From Botryosphaeria dothidea (Eukaryota; Ascomycota; Dothideomycetes; Botryosphaeriales; Botryosphaeriaceae): a DNA stretch of 64,000 bases. Under the pieces are notes generated by a model that was given only the letters and a program-made list of their open reading frames with translations, made no database searches and was not told the DNA's origin. The position numbers were made by a program, and so were the translations under genes. The stretch covers positions 4,340,001 to 4,404,000 of the forward strand of contig WWBZ02000022.1 of assembly GCA_011503125.2 (NCBI GenBank), given 5' to 3'. This document shows positions 33,766-45,106 of this stretch, one piece after another; position 1 is the stretch's first letter; each line of letters starts with the position of its first letter.

Positions 33766-34202
33766 TGCGACAAGAGAGCGGAAGTCGCGGATGCAAAGAG
33801 GCGATAAGTCGCGTTGTGGGGGGACGCGTCGAGGGAGACGCGCTGTTTGGAGAGTCGGCGAGGGAATCTCCGGTGCCAAGCGATTCCGCTCTCCGCTCCG
33901 CCCTCCGATTGCACTCTCCAGATAGCCGATGATCAACAGCTGCACCAATCACGTCGGGTTGGAGCAGTCATCCGGATGTTAGCGAAGGATAAGAACCCTG
34001 ACATGACATCTACGCCCCTTCCCATGTGGTGTGCTCAAGATCTGGCACGTGGCGCGCGGCGGTAGATCGACCCGGTGACGTCATGGTGTCGCGGGGATGA
34101 TCGACTTTCTTTTCCCAACGCAAACTCGGCCCACATCCAGCACCCCGCCCTTCCATACAGACTCACAAGCAGTTGCCGACCCCGAGCGCCCTCTTGATCA
34201 CC
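33766..34202. promoter_or_regulatory. divergent promoter region, Ame1 / DUF1769
   Basis: The 437 bp between two outward-facing genes contains a perfect CRE-type octamer TGACGTCA at 34076-34083, about 120 bp before the DUF1769 start. It also has a palindromic TCATCCGGATG-like element near 33,968-33,980, which resembles the core of the inverted repeat at 51.4 kb. Confidence 0.45.
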
Positions 34203-35317
34203 ATGGCGGACCACACGCAATACATCCTGAAAGTCACAGCTGGTCGCGACTACGACCCCAAAAACCACACAGACGTCCGCGTCAACACGGCCGACTCTGT
34301 TGAGATTTCCACCGAGCACCTCGACGCCAAGATCTGGGTCCGCGTCAAGGACTACCGCGGTCAGCAGTGACGCTTGTCTTCTCCCTGGGGACCGAGCGAC
34401 AACTGACAGAAAACCAGGCCTGCCCGAAGGCTCGCCAGCAAGCTCGCCCTACTTCGAACACGCAAACCACACCGGCGACCGATACAGCATTGCCTATTCC
34501 TTCAAGCTCAAGAAGGACATAGCCGGCGACCACCTGGTCTTTGGCAATGACTTCGACCACCCCATCCGCGACCGCCTGCCCTGGGGCTTCGGCACCGCCT
34601 TCAACTGGGTCAAGGGATGGGTCGACGCCACCATGGACGGCGACCCATACGCCGACGAGCCCTACCTCTACTCGCCCATCCTGAGCTCCATGAACATACT
34701 CCAAGTCGGCGGCAAGGGCCAGACCATCGACGAGGTCGCCGCAGGCGCGGGCGAGAAGACCGGCGACGGCGACCAGGCGGCCCTGATCTTCGCCGAGGGC
34801 GCCCAGGCGGACGGCCAGGAGGTGCGCGACAAGGCGGGCATGCCGGCCGACAACACGCAGCGCAAGCGGCACTTCCAGCAGCTCCAGCCACGGCAGGACT
34901 TCGTCTTCGAGAAGGACCGCGCCTACGCCTGCGACTTCTTCAACGGCTACCTCGACTTCAACGAGTTCTCGCTGAAGCTCCCCATCCTCACCATCCCCGT
35001 CATCAAGTACTGGGACGGCCAGCCCCTTCGGTAATCCCAGCCCTCATCCAATCCCCGTCTGTTTTTTTCTCTTCCCGAAATGGAAGCTCTTCGTGTTTGG
35101 TCTATTGCTCGAGCAGGCCTCTAACTGACAAAGTACACACACTCTTAGATACGTGCTGCGCAACCTCGAGACAAAGGAAGTTTACTTCGTCATCCTCTTC
35201 TCCCTTGTCCCTGTCGAATCCCTGAGCGACAACTCCAGCGAGACGTCGGAGACAAAGCAAGAAGAGTCGCAGAACGCGGAGACCAAAGCAAAGACCAACG
35301 ATGAAGATCTCGACTAG
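34203..35317 (+). CDS. DUF1769/UPF0590 family protein
   Basis: Conserved fungal protein of unknown function. Three exons (34203-34359, 34418-35030, 35149-35317; introns 58 and 118 nt) give about 312 aa. It starts MADHTQYILKVTAGRDYDP and continues with IWVRVKDYRGLPEGSP. Family hallmarks: FEHANHTGDRYSIAYSFKLK, LVFGNDFDHPIRDRLPWGFG, YADEPYLYSP, then DRAYACDFFNGYLDFNEFSL and KYWDGQPLRYVLRN across the last junction. The tail is Glu/Lys/Thr-rich and probably disordered. The first donor is GTCAGC, weaker than usual, but the phase and the conserved join (YRG-LPEG) support it. No catalytic motif is recognisable, so no function is proposed. Confidence 0.88.
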
Positions 35318-36010
35318 ATACGAAGGGATGTGACTGGTTTTACCGTTTCAAAGATAGGACACAAAACCTCTGAAGAGTTGGAGTGCCTGTGTGGACGTAA
35401 GCATACGGCATAGTAATGGCGTTTACGTCTGGACGATCGCTTCAACTCCGCTTATCAGGAAACTTCATTGTAAGATCATGCAGATCGACCTCCCTTGCGG
35501 TATTAGGTTACCGTCTGGCCGAAATGCACCCATCGAAAAGAAAATAGAAGGGATTGGATCAGAGCACGAGAACGCCACGAGAGGAACCGCGTCCGGACTT
35601 TCGAGTACGGACGCAACGCTCATTCAAAGCACCGCCCGCGATACTCTGCGGCACACAAACTGCTTCACTTACCAGGAGACACTGGAGAAGATTCGGTTAG
35701 ACAGCATTTGGGATCGTTTATTCTCGGCGTTAAGTCAGACAATGGTTGGTAGCATATCAGAAAGACGTGTTGATTACACTCAGAAGGATACCCACCCGTC
35801 CAATCAAGACCCAAGCACTTTCATCACTGGCGCTTGCTAGATCTACATGGAATAGACTCACCCCAATGCACATGCACAAAGTTGTTCAGAGGTTCACAAG
35901 AGAGGGTCATTCCAAAGATTATACATTTCGAAGCTATCGCTTCAAGTCGTGAAAAAAATTATACAATATCATAACCACATCATAAGATCATCAACTCGAG
36001 TCTCATCCAT
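35318..36010. other. convergent intergenic region
   Basis: Lies between the 3' ends of the DUF1769 gene and the beta-glucosidase gene. A 149-codon open frame at 35,391-35,840 has no ATG start and no recognisable features, and is treated as chance. Confidence 0.4.
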
Positions 36011-38686
36011 CTATGCCAGCGTAGCGCTCAACGTCCTCTCCGCAACACTGAAACCCACCTCGACCTTAATCTCGCCCTCGGGCACGCGCCAGTCCTGCGC
36101 AACGACATCCCAGTACGAGACATCGCGGCGCAGCAGCTCGAAGCCAATGGTCTTGCTCTCGCCAGGCGCCAGGTCGACGCGATCGAAGCCGCGCAGCTGC
36201 CAGGCGGGGGTACCAGCAGGGGCGCCCGCGTCGAGCAGGTTGAGGTAGAGCTGCGGGACGGCGGCGCCGGCGACGTCGCCGGTGTTGGAGACGGTGACGT
36301 TGGCGGTGTAGACGGCGGCCCAGAGCTCGCTGTTGCCGCCGGGCAGGATGGTGGCGTTGGCGCTCGGGGTGGTGCCGGCGATCGCGGCGTCGGACACGCT
36401 CTCGACGACGAGGTCCGACACGGTGAAGGTGGTGTAGGAGAGGCCGAAGCCGAAGGGGTAGAGGACCGAGGACGTCTTGTTGGTGGCGATGTAGTAGCGG
36501 TAGTCGATCATGTTGCCCTCGGTGAAGTCGGCCTGCCAGGCGTCCGGGTCGGTCGTCTCGACGAGCGCGGTGCTGTTGACGAGTGTCTTGGGGAAGACGG
36601 TGTCGGAGACGGGGATGGTGTAGGGCAGGTGGCCGGACGGGTTGACGGCGCCGTAGAGCACGTCGACGAGCGAGTTGCCGGATTCTTGGCCGGGGAAGTG
36701 CGCGGCGATGATGGCGGTGACGTTGGGGTTGGACGCGAAGGGGAAGAGGGTTGGGCCGGTGCCGTAGTGGATGACGACGGTGTTGTTGCAGTTGGAGGCG
36801 ACCGTGTTGACGACGCCGGTGCCGTTGTACTCGGGGTAGATGGTCTCGCGGTCGTAGCCCTCGGTGGCCCAGGACTTGATGAAGACAAGGCAGACGTCGG
36901 GGTTGGGGAATATGGCGCTAGTGCCGTACTGCGTGATGGCTTCATTATCGAGCATGTACTGCAGGAGGGAACCGTCCTCCTTGGTCTTGGCCTTGATGGC
37001 CTCGAGAGGAGTCACAACGTGAGAGAAGCGACCGGTACCACTGCCGCCACCAGAAGCAAGCGTACCCTGCTTGGAATCGTAGGGCTTGAAGGGGCTGCCA
37101 CCGATAAGAGAGTAGAGACCCTCGGCATACTCAGAAGCAGCACTGCCGAAAACACCAACGTTCTTGGGAGCCTTCAGAGGCAGTGCGCCGTGGGTGTTCT
37201 TGAGAAGGATGGTGCCGTTGGCGGCGGATTCACGAATGAACTGGGTGGTCTCCTCGCTGCGGAGATCAACAACTTCCTCCTCAGTACCGACCTGGAAGTC
37301 ATAGAGCCAGGTTGAGGCCGCCTTGCCGTTAAGGGTGGCAGAGTAGGCGTCAACCTTGGGGTAGTCCTTGTCCTGGCCAAGATGGAAGTAGGGAGTCAGA
37401 ACTCTGAGGACCATGTCGTCAATTCTGCTCTCTGGGATAGTGCCGTTTGTGACTGCAGAAGTCGCGTTCTCTCCCCAGTACGACGGACTAGGAGTGGAAA
37501 ATGAAATACCGCCAGGCATGTTCATGTCTAGACCAGACTCAATGGTGGCGACACCGGAGTGAACCGCACCCCAATCAGACATGACAAAACCTTGGAAGTT
37601 AAGCTCAGTCTTCAACAAGCCGTTCAGGGTCTTGGAGTTTTGGCAGCCGTAAGAGCCGTTGATGCGGTTGTATGAGCACATGACGCTAGCGGTACCGGCA
37701 TGAACAGCATTGGCGAAGGGCCAAAGGTAGGACTCGTGCATCGTCTTGTCGTCAATGTTTGACGACAGAGACATGATGGTCGTGCCATCAGCAGCAGTAC
37801 TCGGGTTGCGCTGAGTGTCCTGCTCATTGCCGATGAAGTGCTTCGTAGTCGCTTGCACACCAACATCCTGGATACCCCACACGGATTCCTCAACACCGAC
37901 ACCGCTCAGGTAGGGATCGGGAGAGAAGCCCTCCCAGTTGCGACCGCCGTAAGGATCCCTGCCCAGAGGTCCCACAACAGGAGTAAGAGCGATTTGAGCA
38001 CCCTTGGCCTTGAACTCCTTGCCCATGTACTCACTGCGCTTGTAGAAAGCGTTGCGGTCCCATGTCGATGCAACGTTAACACCAGCCGGGAAAACGTTTG
38101 CGTACACCGCCTGTCTGATGGCGAGAGGACCGTCTTGCAGACAAAGGCCAGTAAAATTCAGTCTCTCCACCGGTGCAATGGCTCCCTGTTATATGTCAGC
38201 ATAGTGCCGAAGCTGCATTCGGGATGTCTCCGAGGAGTTCTGTTTGCGGGTGACCCCTGCAAAGGTTGAACTTCGGCATACATGCAGGCCAAATGCTGCC
38301 TTGAACTCTGGACAAGGTACTTACAGGGCAGGGGCCAGTGGTGCCAGTGACCATAGCGACCTTCTCCTCCAAGGTCAATTCGGCCAGGAAATCCTTAGCC
38401 TTGGCAAAAGCATCTTCCCAACCAATGCCAGTGGTGTTTGCTGCGACAAGTCAGAAGACTTTTCTTTTGATATGCACATACAGTGACCCAGCAATCAAGA
38501 AATGACATCGTGGACTGAATCATATCTCAAGAGACACTGGAAACGCTATAATGGTAACAATAGGCACTCACGCGAAGGCAAGATGGCCGGGCTGGTGGTG
38601 TATAGAGAATGGTCCCAGGCGGAAGTCGGGGAAACCAGTGATGCGGCAACGCCGAGCAGAGCCAGAAAGTTGATTGCGGAAGCCAT
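36011..38686 (-). CDS. Secreted GH3 beta-glucosidase
   Basis: Glycoside hydrolase family 3; removes terminal beta-D-glucosyl units from cellobiose and related glucans outside the cell. Three exons (38686-38572, 38440-38325, 38185-36011; introns 131 and 139 nt) give about 801 aa, normal for fungal enzymes. Residues 1-23 form a signal peptide (INFLALLGVAASLVSPTSA). Then follow TTGIGWEDAFAKAKDF, LTLEEKVAMVTGTTG, LCLQDGPLAIRQ, GPLGRDPYGGRNWEGFSPD and KHFIGNEQDTQRN. The catalytic nucleophile Asp is in FVMSDWGAVHSG (about residue 281). The middle alpha/beta-sandwich domain follows, and the C-terminal fibronectin-III-like domain has LYPFGFGLSYTTF and LAPGESKTI. Together with the PL4 lyase it suggests growth on plant cell walls. 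Confidence 0.95.
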
Positions 38687-39971
38687 GGCGAAGAGGTTTG
38701 ATCTGCTCGATGAGCTTCAAATTGACGGCACACTCCAGAGTCTTTATATTCATCTTTGATCCGTTCCACCTCCGCACGAACCGCACTGCCGATTCGTACT
38801 TCCTCATGGCACCAGAAGGCGACAGCGGCACCGGCAAATCGACGGCAATGTTCGCATGGCGCCAAAGGCCGACGCTGTATTCGGGAAACCCGCCGGTATG
38901 GATGGCGTGCATTCAGCGGGCCTTGGTGACAATGTGGCGCGGCAGGAGCCCTCAATGGGCGCGTCCGCCAGCCCTGGACGCGGCGGCGAGCTTGGCGAGC
39001 GCCATGTGACGAGTGACGGTGAAGAATTTGGCGCGGAGAGCGGGCGCAAGTGATGATGACCTTGTGGATCCACTGTGAAAGCGCGCCGGCCAGCACGAGG
39101 TTCGCGGCCCGGGAAGCACCACAACCATGCGTGTGCATACCCCATTCTGGCTAGTTCCCCCGCATTTAGCTCCTTGGAATCTGGAGTGCAGGGGAAGAGA
39201 CTGGAGAACCGACAGGGGAAGATGTGCCGAAGAAACCCCACATGCCGGCCCCATGACGGTGAAAGCCGATGCTCACGTTGTTCACTGCCGGACTCAGTCC
39301 ACGAACGCTCAGCTGTCTCCCCACGTCCGCTACGCGCCCGTTCTCCGTGCGGCTCAAGGGATGCGGCTCAACGAGCGCCGCAACCTTCAAACTGCGGAAA
39401 GTTAGCTTTACGACAGTTATGCGTATCGCGGCTTGGCTACTTATTATCGCGAAGCTTCATGCCGCACTTGCGAACGATGCTTGTTCCCGGCTGCCCAGCC
39501 GCCGGACGCACCCCAGAAAAAGTCGCCTATCGCGGCCCAACCACCAGGAACCTCTTCGCGGGGGAGCCGAAGTTTCGCCAATTCATCGACGGGGCATGGC
39601 CTGTGGGCTCTCGAGATGTCACCCTCTCGCATGCAAATGACCGCGGGACGCCTGAGTTGCGCTGTCATTGGTAGGAAACTTCGGATTTATTGACTCGACG
39701 CTCTACGTAGTACTCGGGCTAATTGTTTGCCGACCGGCTTCTCCGATCTCGACTGCCGCGTCTCTGCCGCTGACCATGGAATACTTCGGAGCTCGGGAGA
39801 TGCTGACCACCATACCTGTTGAAGGCAAGGTAATCCTGCTGGGAATTCTTGCCCCGGCATAGTGGTGCGTCAGCTGGCTATGTTGGTGAGCTCTTCACGT
39901 AAGAGCTCCGGCTGGGCGAGTAATCGGACTTACTTTCGCCCCACACTTCCCCAGTCCGTCTCCAGCTCTCC
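38687..39971. other. 1.3-kb gene-free region upstream of the beta-glucosidase
   Basis: Contains the beta-glucosidase promoter (near 38,690-39,100) and the 3' end of the MEMO1 gene. Many overlapping short frames exist on both strands, none convincing. Confidence 0.45.
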
Positions 39972-41269
39972 TTAGAACACTGCCAGTGCACTGCAGTAGC
40001 TCACGGAACTGTCCTTCGGACTCACGCAGTCACTGCTTCGTTCGTACCTGATGAACCGGAACTTGCCCTTTGCCTCGCCCAGAGAGAGCGCCTCGACCGC
40101 CGCCATGACCACTCCGATAGGGTGCCTTCCACAGACCGTGTTCCCCGTCTCCTCGAGAATGTCGAGAAATTTCTCATGGCTCTTTGTCTCCACAGCATCC
40201 ATGCAGTATCCGTCTATGGCCGCAATACTTTCGTGGATTGCGGGGCTCGAAGGCGGCTTATCAGAAGACCTCAGGCTGCGCACTTGGCCAGGCGCCTGCT
40301 CGTAGTAGGTATACCTAAAGCGTGATCCCCAGTGGCAGAAGTCTGAGGAGATGATAAAGACCGAAGTCGGATCTGTAAGGTACGGAGCCAAGATCTCGCC
40401 GAACTGGCGTTCTGTTGCGGCTGAGGTAGCACCGACGAGGATTGGCACCAGGGTTGGGAATTCGGAGGGATCAGAGAACTGCCTGCGTGCCACGTTGCAT
40501 GAGTAGCTAGTTCCCGACTGGGCATTCTGGGCCCTTACTTGGAAAGCACTTTGTAGATGTAGGGCAGATGCATTTCAAGGCTGTGTTCCTCCTCGTCCTG
40601 GGTTTGGGTCATCGTGTCAAAGTTCGCTTTCTTGCGCAGCTCGGAAACGGTTTCCTTGTCGATCTGAAGGTCGCCCAGAGGAGTCTCGTAGGCATCGCAT
40701 TTGCTTAGAGCGCAGCCGGTGAGATAGTAGTGGTGCGACGGGCCGAGAAGGAAGATGCGCTTGCTAGGTCGCGTTAGTTTTCGTTACTATGCAGACATTC
40801 AAAGCATTATGATACGAGATTCAGGATGGTGGGACGAGCATCTGAATGAAATCGACATGGTGATTGTCAGATGCTGGTGTCGAGAGATCATCCTCACGGC
40901 ATCCCATATACCTGTCGAATCCTCTTGGAAGTCTTCAACAAAACTCCTTGAAAACATGAGACTCACGCATTGGATAAATCAAGTGCCTTGTAGGCCCATG
41001 CGGCTGCAGGGCCGGAATAAGCGTATCCAGCATGCCTGCAATCCCACATGAGCTACTCTCGCTCTCATGCGTCCATTTTTTGCAACCTACGGCGCAATTA
41101 TGGCCCTCGCACCGGCTGAGGGTATGTCAATCGAGTCGGTTTGTGAGCCTGGTCGGATACCGTTGGTGGAGGCAGGTACAGCATTCAACCACTGTTCAAG
41201 CTGGGCCGAGAGCTGACTCTTACTGTCAGAGTACCAGGAGCCGGCGTGGCTTGCTTCGCGGACAGACAT
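39972..41269 (-). CDS. MEMO1 family protein
   Basis: Homologue of human MEMO1 (formerly DUF52), a fold related to non-haem iron dioxygenases that binds metal; its biochemical role is debated. Four exons (41269-41091, 41035-40967, 40763-40539, 40482-39972) give about 327 aa, close to the usual 300. It starts MSVREASHAGSWYSD. Conserved metal and core residues are seen: HAGSWY, IIAPHAGYAYSGPAAAWAYK across the first junction, LGPSHHYYLTGCALSKCD, EHSLEMHLPYIY, SSDFCHWGSRF, and the C-terminal ETGNTVCGRHPIGVVMAA. The third intron (40966-40764, 203 nt) is long for this genome but the phases agree. This family is single-copy in most fungi. Confidence 0.93.
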
Positions 41270-41758
41270 CTTGACGGTGGTTCTCTGTGAGGATGAGTGC
41301 TTCCGAGGAAGGCGAAAGCAAGCTAGCTTGTTGAGGAGCCTGGGAATGGTGGGCTGCTGGAGAGGTAAGTCGGGCACACGGAGAGGTTCGTTTTAGTCAC
41401 GACGATGAGCAAAGAGCTGAAGAAACAGGAAACTATGAGAGATGTATTTAAAAAGTCAAGAGGCGTGCTTGCAGTTGACGAGAAGAAGTGAGCTTGTCCG
41501 GGACAGAGTGGGACAGTGATGGCGCCAGCCCCGCGCGAGCATCGGCGGGTCGGCGTTTGCTCGAGCTCGCTCGCGTTTCATCACGTCACTGACGCGCTCT
41601 CGCGTTCTCGCGCGATGCGTGCTCTATGCTTCTCTCAGCCTCGCCCTTGCTGATCCATTCCAGCTTACCTCCATCTACTTCCGCTGCTGTTCATACAACG
41701 AACAAACCAAGCCACCGCCATCCTCAAGTACTTCTCAATACCAACTACCTTCCTCACA
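41270..41758. other. divergent intergenic region, MEMO1 / zinc-binding protein
   Basis: Holds the two promoters. Tandem TCGCG/GCTCG-type repeats and a CACGTCACTGACG stretch lie near 41,560-41,610. No gene seen. Confidence 0.45.
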
Positions 41759-42450
41759 ATGACTTTCAAGCGCAAGCGCTCCGACTCGACCTCTTCTCCG
41801 GCCTCGACCTCCAGCAACTTCTCGCGATCTTCCGTGAGCCCATCTCCTCCATCCCAATTCTTCGCCAGCGCCATGCAGCTAGAAGTCCCTACTCAGGCAT
41901 TTCCGTCTCCTGCTCATTCTTGGGTGTGGCAGCCGAGCAGCGAAGCTGGCAACGATAGCGGTCGGACCATGAAGCGCTTCAGGGACAATAGGCCTGATGA
42001 GCGCCTGATTTACGGTATGTGCCCCCACATACCACCACGTGGAGTATACACAGCTAATAACGCTCAACAGAATCAACTCTGCGAAGATTGTACAACGCAC
42101 AACGCGAACAACCACATGCCTCGCCCATCCCATCGCAAGATACCGCGGCTGCCGCATCCGCCTCCCACGAACCCGTCGTGCAAAAATCCACACTCCATAA
42201 GTTCTGGAATATTTCTCAGCCCCCTTCTCAACCACCCGCTGCAGCCTTGCCTTCAGTTACGAACAACAACGAAGGTGCGCGTTGCCAAGACTGTGACACC
42301 AATCTTGTGTCGGACGACAGCATGAACATGGACGTCGATGGCTGTGGTGCGCAACAGCAATTTGCCTGTAACCATTGCGGAAGAACGGTGTGCGGGACGT
42401 GCTCCATATCTCGGGATGTGAGGAGTTGTTTGAACTGTGCTATGACATGA
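41759..42450 (+). CDS. Short fungal protein with C-terminal treble-clef-like zinc-binding motif
   Basis: Two exons (41759-42014 and 42071-42450; 56-nt intron) give 211 aa. The N-terminus is MTFKRKRSDSTSSPAS, basic then Ser/Pro-rich. A conserved-looking block, KRFRDNRPDERLIYESTLRR, spans the intron. The C-terminus has eight cysteines in CxxC pairs: CQDCDTNLV, FACNHCGRTVCGTCS, and CLNCA, with the acidic MDVDGCG between the first two pairs. The pattern resembles FYVE/RING-like two-zinc folds, so a binding rather than enzymatic role is likely. I do not know a named family for it; similar short proteins with a KRFRDNRP segment occur in related fungi, from memory and without a search. Confidence 0.75.
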
Positions 42451-42790
42451 GGATTGCAGGCCATTCCAAGCACAGATGACGCTGATTTATGCGCTGGGCC
42501 CCAGGCCTTTTGGCGTACTAATCTATGTGTGGATGTCAGCCCCCAATGTACAAAAGTTGACCTCCTAGCGAGGTGGTTCCATCACGGCGTCTCACGGAGT
42601 TCGGATATTTCATAGAGGTCATGGCGTTATCAGGTCCTAGGTACGAGGCTAGGCACGTGTAACAGCGGCTGAATTAGCATGACGGCGTTTTCACGGACAA
42701 GCATATCAAAAAAAAAATTGAAAATTTGTCTTACTCTCTAAGTATATAGTACATTTTCCATATTCCATCGAATCGGCGATCATCACGTCC
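42451..42790. other. convergent intergenic region with AT-rich tract
   Basis: Lies between 3' ends of the zinc-binding protein and KMO genes. An A-rich tract and TATATAG-type sequence at about 42,705-42,760 probably serve 3'-end formation on either strand. Confidence 0.45.
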
Positions 42791-44650
42791 CTACACGAAC
42801 TTCCTTCCCGTCTCCTTGATCCTCCTTCCCAGCCAGATAGCAGCCTCTTTCGAGCTACTATCCATACGGTTCATCCTCAACGCCAACCACGCTACGAATC
42901 CCATGGTGCCAACCAGCGCACTCGTCATACCGGCCAACAGAACCTTGCCCTGCTTCTGCACCACCTGATCAACCACGGAATATCGCTCATTCCCAAAGCT
43001 GACCCGCGAATACTGCGTCGCGATACCTAAGCTGGGTAACCAGACACTGAGACGCTCCTCCACGGCCTTCCGCAGGCGGTAGATAGGCGACTTGACGTCC
43101 GACCGCATCTCCTGGTAGTTCCGCAGCGCCAGGTCGTTGATCGCGTGGGCGTCCGGGCGGCGGAAGCGCGAGTACTCCGCCAACGCCTTGGCGCGCTGCT
43201 TCGCACGCTCCTCGGCGCTGCCGTTGACGAGTATGTACTGGCTCTCCTCGACCTTGGTCTCGTGCGGCACGGGTGCCGGAGGGACGAAGCGGTCGAGCGA
43301 CTCGTACAGCGTGCGCACGTCCTCGAGGCCGGCGTTCATGCCCTGCCCGTAGAAGGGCACCATGGCGTGCGCGGCGTCGCCGAGGATGACGGCCGAGCTG
43401 CCGCAGTGGTACGGCGCGCACTTGATGCTGATGAGCGGCAGGTGCGGGTTCTCGGCGTACTGGTTCTGCAGGTCATCTGCTGAGATGAGGTCCGGCACGA
43501 CGCCGGGGAAGTGCTGCTGGAAGAAGGGGACCAGCCGGGTCGCCGGGTCGGCGTTGATCTCGGCGATGCGGTCGGCGGGGAGGAAGAGGGTCGAGGTGAA
43601 GGACTTGTCGAGGGAAGGGATGGCGATGAACATGAAGGAGCCGCCCGGCCAGATGTGGAGGTGGTTGGGCGAGATCTTGAAGCCGTTGTGCGCGGAGGCG
43701 GCGGAGGCGTCGGGCTTGATGTGGAATTCGCACCAGAGTGTGTCGATGTACTCTTGCATGTAGTCCATGCGCTCAAACTTCATCATGTGGTACCGGACGG
43801 CGGAGTGGGCCCCGTCTGCTCCAATCATGAAATCGAACTTGATCTCAATCTCTCGGTTTCCAGAGGCGGTGGTGGGGCCGCTGAAGGGATCTGATTGATC
43901 CTTCTTGGTCATGTCCTCGAACCAAGCTAGGTTCTTCTTGAAGTCGGCACCAACAAGTTTATGGTTGAATAAAAGCTTAACATTAGGCATATTCTCGAGC
44001 TCGTCCAGAAGGCGTTTGTTCAGGCTGTGACGGTCAACAGCCAAAATAGCCTGGAGATCGTGTTAGTGGCTGCAAAGGAACAACACCAAGGTCACTAACT
44101 CGACCATGCACATCGTAAGATTGAGATTCTTCGTAGTCCGTTCCATTTCTTCTCCCATGGATCATGCGGCCATACATGGGAATTGTCTCATTGAGAACGG
44201 AGTTCAACAGTCCAGGGCAATTTGCCTGCCTCATGGAATTGATACCCCGCTCTGAGAGGGCAAGGTTGATTGACTTGGTGAAATTCAGCGGTGTTGTCGA
44301 AGGGTCTCTAAGGTCTGTTCATGCTTATGGTAAGAATCCTTGTAGGTCTGAAATAGGCATAAAAGGTAGATGCTTTTGAGATTATGGAGGGGCAATGGAC
44401 ATGACTCGAGGTCCTAAAAATTCATGACGTGCTACTTTTGGGAAAGACGCTCAACTTCATCCCAAACACGAAGTCAGGCGAGCAGTACAGAAGGATAGAG
44501 CAGAGAACAATCCAAAGACACTGGCAGAAAGGGGATCGTACCTCCTCTCAGCTCGTATACCTCAACCTCGTCCCCTCTCTGCGCCGCATAGAGAGCGGCG
44601 AGAGCGCCAACGGGCCCCGCTCCGACAACGACTGTCTTTTGGGTGACCAT
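42791..44650 (-). CDS. Kynurenine 3-monooxygenase
   Basis: FAD-dependent hydroxylase converting L-kynurenine to 3-hydroxykynurenine with NADPH and O2 in the kynurenine route of tryptophan breakdown and de novo NAD synthesis; in eukaryotes it sits in the mitochondrial outer membrane. Three exons (44650-44542, 44314-44100, 44050-42791; first intron 227 nt) give about 527 aa. The FAD-binding GAGPVG is at residues 10-15 of [21 protein letters not shown]-specific blocks: [20 protein letters not shown] (across the first junction), [65 protein letters not shown]. The C-terminus has a hydrophobic stretch ([20 protein letters not shown]) followed by basic residues, consistent with membrane anchoring. 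Confidence 0.95.
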
Positions 44651-45106
44651 TGCCTTGCAGCGTGATTTGCAAGGAAAGTTGGACAGCAGAAGAGAAAAAT
44701 AAATGCGTCACCTGAGAAAATGAGGTGATGAGGTAAGAAAAGTGATGACTATTCCGGACGAACGCGAGGAACGGCTAAATCATTCCAGAACTCGTATTCA
44801 GATGTGGCCGCCCTTTGTGTGGGCTTGCTGCGTAAGGCCGGCAACACGCGTTCGCGTTGCCAGCTGACTCGCCCCGCGGCTGCTAGCGGGGATCGGCGTC
44901 AGCGGACGCGCCAAATGCCGATCGCGTCCAGAAATTCAACGCCGTTTTTGTGCTACTCCGCCTGAACTCCGCTGAAAGTCGCGATTCCTACCACGCTTTG
45001 TGCTACCCTTCTCGCCACATAAATATAGCGCTACTCGAAGTCCAGATTATCACTCCGGCCAGCCTCTTCTTTCCACAGAGATCCTCAGACAAGCTCCCAA
45101 GACGCC
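44651..45106. promoter_or_regulatory. divergent promoter region, KMO / MAP1
   Basis: 456 bp between outward-facing genes. A TATA-like ATAAATATA at 45019-45027 lies about 80 bp before the MAP1 start. Confidence 0.45.

Noticed and set aside
35391..35840. 149-codon frame between DUF1769 and the beta-glucosidase
   Set aside because: Begins with a non-ATG codon, and its composition and lack of motifs do not support a gene.
3771..44650. Grouping of DAHP synthase, kynurenine monooxygenase and the aminotransferase as an aromatic-metabolism cluster
   Set aside because: They lie tens of kb apart with unrelated housekeeping genes between them; proximity carries no weight.
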